Part shown: positions 1 through 4,364 of the stretch, piece after piece
Layout of the letters: every line of letters begins with the position of its first letter
Position numbering within the stretch: the stretch's first letter is position 1
Source of the DNA: Euryarchaeota archaeon Ods04
GTDB lineage: Archaea > Halobacteriota > Halobacteria > Halobacteriales > Halorutilaceae
Assembly (NCBI GenBank): GCA_028751055.1
Contig: JAQZDD010000079.1
Coordinates: 1-5,759 of the forward strand
Direction of reading: 5' to 3'
Length of the DNA stretch: 5,759 nucleotides
Position numbers and translations under genes: made by a program
The notes under the pieces: model-generated
The model's input: only the letters and a program-made list of their open reading frames with translations
Told to the model about the DNA's origin: nothing
The model's database searches: none

Positions 1-50
1 ATTACGAAGAGGAGGGAGTTACGGGACTTCGACCGTCGTTACCCCGGAAA

Positions 51-59
51 GAGATAAAC
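51..59 (+). promoter_or_regulatory. TATA-like box of the crotonase gene
   Basis: An AT-rich stretch (AGATAAAC) in GC-rich surroundings is centred about 28 nt before the ATG at 83, with a purine-rich GGAAAG just upstream that could serve as a TFB-recognition element. No Shine-Dalgarno sequence lies before the ATG. This spacing matches leaderless haloarchaeal transcripts in which transcription begins at or next to the start codon. Position and sequence are seen; promoter activity is inferred. Confidence 0.55.
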
Positions 60-82
60 GCGACGCGTCCCTTCTTCGGGGT

Positions 83-961
83 ATGTCCTCCGAGACTGAC
101 ACCGACGACGGACCGGGCTTCGACAGCCTCAGGTACGAAAAAGACGAGACGAAGGACGGTAGGGTTGCGCGTATCGTACTTGACCGCCCCGAGCGGTACA
201 ACGCTATTTCGAGGAGCATGCCACGCGAGATACGTGAGGCGGTCGAACGCGCAAACGCCGACGACGACGTGCACGTCATCGTTCTGACGGGCGCGGGCGA
301 CGCCTTCTGCGCGGGCTACGACTTAGTCGAGTTCGCCGAGTCAGAAGGGGCGGCAGGTTCACAGGAGATGCCGTGGGACCCTATGCAGGACTACCGTCTG
401 ATGAAGCAGAACACCGAGGACTTCATGTCGCTCTGGAGAAGCTACAAACCCGTCGTCTGCGCAATCAACGGCGACGCCGTGGCGGGAGGGAGCGATATCG
501 CGCTCTGCGCCGACATCATCTTGATGTCAGAGGAGGCGCGCATCGGCTACCCGCCAGCGCGCGTCTGGGGATGCCCCACGACGGCGATGTGGGTCTACCG
601 CCTTGGTGCCGAGGGTGCGAAACGTATGCTCCTTACGGGCGACCTGATAGACGGCGAGGAGGCAGAGGAGATGGGTCTGGTGTACCGCGCAGTCCCCGAC
701 GAAGAACTCGAAGACGCCGTTGACGAACTCGTCGGGAGGATGCACGGGATACCGACGAACCAGCTAATGATGCAGAAGCTGATGATAAATCAGGCGTACG
801 ACAGCATGGGTATCGAGAACACGCAGAGGTTCGCCACCATCTTCGACGGTATGGCGCGCCACACGCCCGAAGGGATGCGTTTCAAGGAGCGTTGCGAGGA
901 GGTCGGCTTCCAGCAGGCAGTAAGAGAGAGGGACAGCGGCGAGCCGATAGACGAGATGTGA
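83..961 (+). CDS. Enoyl-CoA hydratase/isomerase (crotonase) family protein
   Basis: A 292-residue cytoplasmic crotonase-fold protein, expected to act on a CoA thioester in fatty-acid or other acyl-CoA metabolism. After an acidic N-terminus (1-27), residues 28-83 hold the first oxyanion-hole segment (GAGDAFCAGYDL, 70-81). A family-specific insert follows (84-120, with WDPMQDY near 98-104), then the second oxyanion segment (INGDAVAGGSDIAL, 128-141) and a YPPARVWGCPTT motif (156-167). From memory, this motif set resembles an actinobacterial EchA-type subgroup rather than classical hydratases. The two catalytic glutamates of rat enoyl-CoA hydratase (Glu144, Glu164) align with Asp138 and with Pro158/Ala159, so ordinary hydration is doubtful and the reaction is unknown. 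The ATG is set by the upstream TATA-like box. The last 18 codons and stop lie in a 55-bp sequence repeated downstream; the reading frame itself is intact. Confidence 0.9.
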   Translation: MSSETDTDDGPGFDSLRYEKDETKDGRVARIVLDRPERYNAISRSMPREIREAVERANADDDVHVIVLTGAGDAFCAGYDLVEFAESEGAAGSQEMPWDPMQDYRLMKQNTEDFMSLWRSYKPVVCAINGDAVAGGSDIALCADIILMSEEARIGYPPARVWGCPTTAMWVYRLGAEGAKRMLLTGDLIDGEEAEEMGLVYRAVPDEELEDAVDELVGRMHGIPTNQLMMQKLMINQAYDSMGIENTQRFATIFDGMARHTPEGMRFKERCEEVGFQQAVRERDSGEPIDEM

Positions 962-962
962 T
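908..962 (+). repeat. 55-bp direct repeat, left copy (inside crotonase 3' end)
   Basis: These 55 bases are identical to 1462-1516, at an offset of 554. The identity stops at once on both sides (c907 against g1461; a963 against t1517). The copy covers the final 18 codons and stop of the crotonase gene plus 1 nt. It contains a small palindrome, CGGC-GA-GCCG, at 937-946. It is the coding copy; the other is a non-coding fragment. The arrangement resembles the att repeats left by integration at the 3' end of a gene. Confidence 0.95.
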
Positions 963-990
963 AACTGATAGAAGGAGAATCTGCCAAAAA

Positions 991-1000
991 TATTATATAA
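991..1000 (+). promoter_or_regulatory. Strong TATA-like box of the small membrane-protein gene
   Basis: The sequence TATTATATAA, preceded by CCAAAAA, is centred about 27-28 nt before the ATG at 1024. There is no ribosome-binding site before that ATG. It is among the best TATA matches in the window and lies inside the repeat-bounded segment, so the segment brings its own promoter and should give a leaderless mRNA. Confidence 0.7.
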
Positions 1001-1023
1001 ACTGAAATTGTACTTGTGTTAGT

Positions 1024-1374
1024 ATGATATCCGCGGCTACCTTGGTGATATTGTTGATATTGGCGTTTCTAATCTACAGCGTAAGATTTGATGAGCAAAC
1101 AGGCGATACACCCGAAAAGGCTGACGAGAGATCCGATTTTATCTGGGGCGTCTTATCGGTTGTACCGGCGATAATCTTGGGCGGCGTAGTCGGCGGGTTT
1201 ATCGTAGGTATACTGTTTGGTGTTATAGCCTCATTTGATCCGCCCATGGAGGGTCTGGTGTTTGTTATACCGCTGTTGGCATTAGTTTTCGCTGGCATAG
1301 TGCTTCTTTTCTCTGTCATGTTTATGAGGCTGTACTACAGGCTGGGACTACCCCAGAATATTGAGATAGGCTAA
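1024..1374 (+). CDS. Small membrane protein with a glycine-zipper segment, function unknown
   Basis: A 116-residue hydrophobic protein I do not recognise. It has a first membrane segment at residues 2-19, a charged loop at 20-39 (RFDEQTGDTPEKADERSD), a second segment at about 40-69 and a third at about 77-101. It ends in a short tail with Arg102, Tyr104, Tyr105 and Arg106. The second segment has Gly54, Gly58, Gly62 and Gly66 at exact four-residue spacing, a GxxxGxxxGxxxG zipper that favours helix packing and occurs in several channel-forming proteins. The start is fixed by the TATA box 27 nt upstream. The gene is less GC-rich than its neighbours and is the only gene between the 55-bp repeats, which suggests acquisition. 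A role in pore formation, immunity or element maintenance is speculation. Confidence 0.75.
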   Translation: MISAATLVILLILAFLIYSVRFDEQTGDTPEKADERSDFIWGVLSVVPAIILGGVVGGFIVGILFGVIASFDPPMEGLVFVIPLLALVFAGIVLLFSVMFMRLYYRLGLPQNIEIG

Positions 1375-1461
1375 CAGCTTGAGGGAAAACGAACCGGAAC
1401 CTTGCGTTGGCTGACGAAGCCGTACCCGGACTTTCAGCGATAACTCGGAAACACTCCTAAG

Positions 1462-1516
1462 TTCCAGCAGGCAGTAAGAGAGAGGGACAGCGGCGAGCCG
1501 ATAGACGAGATGTGAT
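1462..1516 (+). repeat. 55-bp direct repeat, right copy (orphan crotonase 3' fragment)
   Basis: An exact copy of 908-962, without the rest of the crotonase gene before it. Its frame would encode only the enzyme's last residues (QQAVRERDSGEPIDEM and stop), and the sequence immediately upstream (to 1461) is unrelated. It most likely marks the former native junction downstream of the crotonase gene, or the second att site of an integrated segment. Confidence 0.95.
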
Positions 1517-1552
1517 TCGGCGGTAGCATACGGAACCAGAACCTACACCGAT

Positions 1553-1562
1553 GAGTTTATCC
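1553..1562 (+). promoter_or_regulatory. TATA-like box of the copper lipoprotein gene
   Basis: GAGTTTATCC is centred about 28 nt before the ATG at 1586, with no Shine-Dalgarno sequence in between. It starts about 37 nt beyond the right 55-bp repeat, so the repeat-bounded segment did not separate this gene from its promoter. Confidence 0.5.
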
Positions 1563-1585
1563 GCCCATCTCGGCTTTGACGACAC

Positions 1586-2317
1586 ATGATTGACAGAGGA
1601 CGGCGCAGACTCCTTGCAGGTCTCGGTCTTGCGGGTGCGGTAGGTGTCGCAGGATGTGTCGGTGGCGACGAGAACGGCAACGGCGAGGAAGGCACAGGAA
1701 ACGGTGACGACGGTAACGACGAGGAGAACGGCAACGGCGAGGCTGGCGAACTCCATCCGCGTTACGGCTACGCTTCTACGTCGATGGACGAGGAACAGCC
1801 CGTAGAGCACGACCATACTGTCCGGCTTCTGATGGAGAGTCAGGAGGTAGGACCGCCCGTGTTCTACTTCGAACCCGCCGGAATCGCCGTCGAACAGGGC
1901 GACGTTATCCGTTTCGAGTTCCGGTCGCCCGACCACTCGGTAGCCGCGTTCCACAAAGGATTCGGTCGTACCCACCGCGCACCCGAGGACGCCGAATCCG
2001 TCTCGTCGCCCATGATGGAGATAGGGACTTACTGGCTCTGCGAGTTCGTGGAGACGGGTGTCTGGGACCTCTACTGTCCCCCGCACGAGTTCGTGGGCAT
2101 GGGCATGCGTGTAGTCGTCGAGGAGGCGACAGGTCCCGCGACCGAACCCGCGGATCCGGACCCAGACCCTGAAGACGTAGACCAAGAGGGCTTCGCACGT
2201 CCTCCCGAGCAGGAACTCGCAGAGACGTTCAACGCCGAGGCTCTCGACCCCGAGAACATACTCGAACAGGGCGAGGTTCCTTGGGAAGACGTGGCGGACA
2301 GAGAGGAAGCAGAGTAG
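1586..2317 (+). CDS. TAT-exported lipoprotein with a plastocyanin/halocyanin-like type 1 copper domain
   Basis: A 243-residue surface protein predicted to bind copper and move electrons, or to buffer copper, outside the membrane. The N-terminus has a twin-arginine signal (RRRLL, 6-10), a hydrophobic stretch and the lipobox VAGC (Cys24 lipidated), followed by a flexible Asn/Gly/Asp/Glu linker (about 25-56). The cupredoxin domain spans about 88-178. His117 (in DHSV), Cys164, His167 and Met172 form the full type 1 site, with plastocyanin spacing C-x2-H-x4-M. An extra Cys152 lies in YWLCEF. An acidic, proline-rich tail (about 181-243) goes beyond a minimal halocyanin and has no membrane anchor. 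The start is set by the TAT motif and the upstream TATA box. The electron partner is not shown by the neighbours. Family assignment is firm; the physiological role is inferred. Confidence 0.9.
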   Translation: MIDRGRRRLLAGLGLAGAVGVAGCVGGDENGNGEEGTGNGDDGNDEENGNGEAGELHPRYGYASTSMDEEQPVEHDHTVRLLMESQEVGPPVFYFEPAGIAVEQGDVIRFEFRSPDHSVAAFHKGFGRTHRAPEDAESVSSPMMEIGTYWLCEFVETGVWDLYCPPHEFVGMGMRVVVEEATGPATEPADPDPDPEDVDQEGFARPPEQELAETFNAEALDPENILEQGEVPWEDVADREEAE

Positions 2318-2404
2318 ATTCTCCCCACCGTCTCAGGTGAGGTGAGGCTCGTCTTTCCGCCGCGTGCCGTCGGTGACACGCTGGAGCCTTGATGTCAGGT
2401 CTGC

Positions 2405-2665
2405 TTACTCCGTCAGCCTACTCAAGACGACGTACAGAACAACGAACATCACGGCGAAGACCGTGAGTCCCTGAACAGTCTTCGTGAGCCGGCTCTTCTC
2501 CGCTGCTTCCCTCTTGGCTGCCTTTCTGCGTTCCTCTTCCTCTTCTTTCGCCTCCTCGACGGCTTCGATAATCGGCTCGCGCAACGGCGACTCCATGGCG
2601 GCGGTCACTATCTTTTCGGCTATCCGTCTTTGGCGTCCCCTTTCTGTGTCGGTTGTCTCTGTCAT
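2405..2665 (-). CDS. Small acidic coiled-coil protein with a C-terminal membrane anchor, function unknown
   Basis: An 86-residue protein I do not recognise. A polar N-terminus (1-12) is followed by a helical segment and a highly charged Glu/Arg/Lys/Ala stretch (about 33-58, including EEAKEEEEERRKAAKREA) likely to be coiled coil or a long single helix. One membrane segment follows at about 66-82 (LTVFAVMFVVLYVV) and a four-residue tail. The order suggests a tail-anchored protein with its charged domain in the cytoplasm. A GTG at 2674 would add three residues, but it overlaps the AAGGAG ribosome-binding site; the ATG at 2665 has 8 nt spacing and is preferred. It converges with the cupredoxin gene (87-bp gap, no clear terminator) and diverges from the symporter gene. 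A link to the symporter is possible but untested. Confidence 0.75.
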   Translation of the reverse strand: MTETTDTERGRQRRIAEKIVTAAMESPLREPIIEAVEEAKEEEEERRKAAKREAAEKSRLTKTVQGLTVFAVMFVVLYVVLSRLTE

Positions 2666-2673
2666 AGCTACCA

Positions 2674-2679
2674 CTCCTT
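2674..2679 (-). promoter_or_regulatory. Shine-Dalgarno site that fixes the start at 2665
   Basis: AAGGAG on the minus strand ends 8 nt before the ATG at 2665. Its last G is also the first base of the upstream in-frame GTG (2674-2672), which therefore cannot use it. This is the window's clearest leadered start, unlike the genes that look leaderless. Confidence 0.7.
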
Positions 2680-2708
2680 AGAGCGACAGGAAATCCGGAC
2701 GTGTCGAA

Positions 2709-2715
2709 CATAAAT
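2709..2715 (-). promoter_or_regulatory. TATA-like box of the small tail-anchored protein gene
   Basis: ATTTATG on the minus strand is centred about 47 nt before the ATG at 2665. Initiation 25-27 nt downstream would give a leader of about 20 nt holding the AAGGAG site, so promoter and ribosome-binding site agree with each other. Confidence 0.5.
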
Positions 2716-2747
2716 CTTCGTGCGAGTCGGCTTTGCTCATCCCAACA

Positions 2748-2755
2748 CTTTATGG
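2748..2755 (+). promoter_or_regulatory. TATA-like box of the symporter gene
   Basis: CTTTATGG is centred about 27 nt before the ATG at 2778, the leaderless spacing. It lies inside the longer reading frame that opens with a TTG at 2733, which argues against that earlier start. It faces the minus-strand promoter about 40 bp away. Confidence 0.6.
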
Positions 2756-2777
2756 ACGACGCCTACGGTCTAACTCC

Positions 2778-4199
2778 ATGGAGCAGTGGTCGTCACGTGT
2801 CGGCTTCGTCTTCGCGGCGATAGGCGCGGCAGTCGGACTCGGCAACATCTGGAGGTTTCCTGCGGTCGTGGGACAGAACGGCGGCGGCGCGTACCTCGTT
2901 CCGTACCTCATCGCTGCGTTCGCGTTCGCCGTGCCTCTCATGGTCTTCGAGATATCCGTCGGAAGGTCGCTCAAGGCGGACGTTGTGACGGCATGCCGTA
3001 TGGTACGTTCCGAGTTCGAGGTGGTCGGCTGGCTCGTCGGTGGTTCGGTGCTCGCCATCCTTAGCTACTACCTCGTCATAACGGGATGGGTGCTCGCCTT
3101 CCTGACGTTCTCGGCGACGGGTTCCGACGCGACGTTCGACTCGTTCACGGCGACGTACCAGCCTCTCGTCTTCTTCGTCGTCTCGACGCTCTTCGTCGGC
3201 GGCATCGTCTCGCTCGGCGTCCAGAAAGGTATAGAGAGGATGGCGAAGATTCTCATACCTATGACTTTCGTCGTCCTTCTCGGACTCGTGGCGTACGTCG
3301 CTACGCTACCCGGATTCATGGACGGCTTACGTTTCTTCCTGACGCCTGATATGTCGGTTCTGTCGGACGCGACCGTATGGAGTGCCGCCTTCGGACAGGT
3401 CTTCTTCTCGTTCTCAGTCGGCATGGGTATACTTCTGACCTACGGAAGCTACCTCGGCGGCGACACGAACGTCCCCAAGTCGTCGCTGTTCATAGCCGTC
3501 GCAGACCTCACGGTCGCGCTCATCGCGGGCGTCGTCATCTTCGGTATCGTCTTCACCTTCGGCGTCGAACCCACAGCAGGCTCCGAACTTGCCTTCTCGA
3601 CCCTCCCCACCGCGTTCGAGACGATGCCGTTCGGCACGGGCGTCGCCGTCGCCTTCTTCGGCTTGCTCTTCTTCGCCGCCATCGCCCCCTCCGTCTCGAT
3701 GCTCGAAGTCGGAGTCGCGGGCGTGATGCGCGCGACGGACTGGTCGCGGAGAAAGGCGAGCATAGCCGCGACGGGCGTGATACTCGTCGCAGGTCTTCCG
3801 TCGGCTCTGAGCTACACCGCGTTCGAACTCTCGGTTCTCGGACGACCGTTCTTAGACGTTCTCGACTCGACCGTAGGTACGCTCGGGCTTCCAATCTCAG
3901 CAGTCGCTCTCGTAGCCGTCTTCGCGTGGTTCCAGAAGCCCGACGCTGTCCGTGAACAGATGGGCGACGGTATCCTTCTCTCGCTCGTCAAGTACGTCGT
4001 TCCCGTCGTGATTGTCGTCGTCACGACGCTCCGTCTCGCCACGGGTATCGAGATTCCGGCGTGGAGACGCCTTCCCGGTGCGACGGCTCTTGCGAGCACG
4101 CACACCTTCGTCGGAACCGTAGCCGTCGTGGGTATCATCGTCGTCGTAGGATACGCCGTGCACAGACGCCGGAAGAGAGGGCGGAAGAGGGTGTCGTAA
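2778..4199 (+). CDS. Sodium-dependent transporter of the NSS/SLC6 (SNF) family
   Basis: A 473-residue membrane symporter with about 12 predicted helices, expected to couple Na+ entry to uptake of an amino acid or related solute. Helix 1 carries the family signature: Trp4 near the N-terminus, GAAVGLGNIWRFP (16-28) and NGGGAYLVPY (34-43). The unwound part of helix 6 is SFSVGMG (211-217), matching LeuT Thr254-Gly260. By hand alignment to LeuT, Na1 residues Ala22 and Asn27 are kept as Ala18 and Asn23, Thr254 is Ser211, and Asn286 appears as Asp243. In helix 8 the Na2 pair Thr354/Ser355 appears as Ala303/Pro304, which is unusual. The Arg/Lys-rich C-terminus (463-471) should be cytoplasmic. The ATG at 2778 is chosen over an in-frame TTG at 2733 because family members begin here and a TATA box lies 27 nt upstream. 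Substrate is not predictable. Confidence 0.93.
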   Translation: MEQWSSRVGFVFAAIGAAVGLGNIWRFPAVVGQNGGGAYLVPYLIAAFAFAVPLMVFEISVGRSLKADVVTACRMVRSEFEVVGWLVGGSVLAILSYYLVITGWVLAFLTFSATGSDATFDSFTATYQPLVFFVVSTLFVGGIVSLGVQKGIERMAKILIPMTFVVLLGLVAYVATLPGFMDGLRFFLTPDMSVLSDATVWSAAFGQVFFSFSVGMGILLTYGSYLGGDTNVPKSSLFIAVADLTVALIAGVVIFGIVFTFGVEPTAGSELAFSTLPTAFETMPFGTGVAVAFFGLLFFAAIAPSVSMLEVGVAGVMRATDWSRRKASIAATGVILVAGLPSALSYTAFELSVLGRPFLDVLDSTVGTLGLPISAVALVAVFAWFQKPDAVREQMGDGILLSLVKYVVPVVIVVVTTLRLATGIEIPAWRRLPGATALASTHTFVGTVAVVGIIVVVGYAVHRRRKRGRKRVS

Positions 4200-4224
4200 G
4201 AACTCATCTTCGTGGTACAAAACT

Positions 4225-4233
4225 CTTATACTA
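4225..4233 (+). promoter_or_regulatory. TATA-like box upstream of the candidate structured RNA
   Basis: CTTATACTA, preceded by the A-rich ACAAAACT, lies just after the symporter stop. At the usual spacing, initiation would fall at about 4255-4257, some five bases before the closing stem at 4261-4272 and not before any convincing coding start. The box is seen; its link to an RNA gene is inferred. Confidence 0.45.
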
Positions 4234-4255
4234 CACAAGACCGTACATCCAGCTA

Positions 4256-4364
4256 CCGTAAAGCCACGGAAGGTCGATGACCCTGCATCGGTGTCAAAAG
4301 CACCTAGCGCGGTACAAAGGAGGACTGCCGCGCGGGTGGGTGGGAGGTCTTCCGTGGTGGGCTT
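4256..4364 (+). ncRNA. Candidate structured non-coding RNA
   Basis: Between the symporter and the convergent DUF3800-like gene lies a segment rich in nested pairing. A 9-bp perfect stem joins 4264-4272 (CCACGGAAG) to 4349-4357 (CTTCCGTGG). It may extend by AAG 4261-4263 with CTT 4362-4364 around a bulge. Inside are CGATG/CATCG (4275-4279 with 4286-4290), GTGT/GCAC (4291-4294 with 4300-4303, the last pair a wobble) and GCGCGGTA/TGCCGCGC (4307-4314 with 4326-4333). The last hairpin shows AAAGGAGG in its 11-nt loop. A G-rich single strand (4334-4347) precedes the return of the closing stem. A TATA-like box fits initiation at about 4256. I do not recognise the family, and no tRNA, SRP or RNase P motifs are evident. 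No T-run marks the end. It might instead be a convergent 3'-UTR or terminator structure, or a short mobile repeat. Confidence 0.4.

Larger units (their letters stand above)
963..1461. mobile_element. AT-richer single-gene segment between 55-bp direct repeats (putative integrated cassette)
   Basis: A 499-bp segment lies between two exact 55-bp repeats. It carries a strong TATA-like box (991-1000), one 116-codon gene and about 87 bp of trailing sequence. A hand count over 1021-1380 gives roughly 47% GC, against above 60% in sampled lines of the flanking crotonase gene, which points to a foreign origin. It contains no integrase or transposase, so it could only have moved in trans, or be the remnant of a larger element that shrank by internal deletion. 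Removing one repeat plus the segment would restore a plausible crotonase-to-cupredoxin junction. Insertion is inferred; the repeat and the composition shift are seen. Confidence 0.5.

Noticed and set aside
1..82. The end of an upstream gene or an RNA gene at the left edge.
   Set aside because: Apart from the TATA-like box near 51-59, nothing is recognisable in this short stretch.
960..1458. Short matches at the edges of the repeat-bounded segment: GATAACT at 960-966 and 1439-1445, and AGGAG/CTCCT at 973-977 and 1454-1458.
   Set aside because: Five to seven bases are expected by chance at this length, and they are not at the exact segment ends, so they are not convincing terminal repeats.
1375..1461. 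A gene remnant or terminator between the small membrane gene and the right repeat.
   Set aside because: No convincing frame. The best pairing is a 4-bp GGCT/AGCC hairpin at 1409-1421, too weak to call.
1457..2185. Long minus-strand frame (242 codons) antisense to the copper lipoprotein.
   Set aside because: It mirrors a well-supported gene, resembles no known protein and arises from GC-biased third positions on the coding strand.
2318..2404. A terminator hairpin between the convergent copper lipoprotein and tail-anchored protein genes.
   Set aside because: Only 4-bp pairings with unsuitable loops (for example CTCA/TGAG) and no clear T-run could be found.
2666..2674. GTG at 2674 as the start of the small tail-anchored protein.
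   Set aside because: It overlaps the AAGGAG site, leaving no spacing. The ATG at 2665 has 8 nt spacing.
2733..2777. A longer symporter reading frame beginning with TTG at 2733.
   Set aside because: The extra 15 residues do not resemble the NSS N-terminus, and the gene's TATA-like box lies inside them, 27 nt before the ATG at 2778.
3377..3955. Plus-strand frame of 192 codons inside the symporter gene, very rich in Arg.
   Set aside because: An out-of-frame shadow of the symporter with an Arg/Leu/His-heavy composition typical of such shadows.
4261..4364. The 104-bp inverted-repeat segment as a small transposon (MITE).
   Set aside because: The arms are interrupted by a 4-nt bulge and no target-site duplication flanks them. 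A promoter-driven RNA fits the upstream TATA-like box better, but this alternative is not excluded.
4200..4364. A tRNA or a known archaeal stable RNA (SRP, RNase P, C/D box).
   Set aside because: No T-loop GGTTCRA, no cloverleaf spacing, no RNase P core motif, and only one imperfect C-box-like GATGA without a partner D box.
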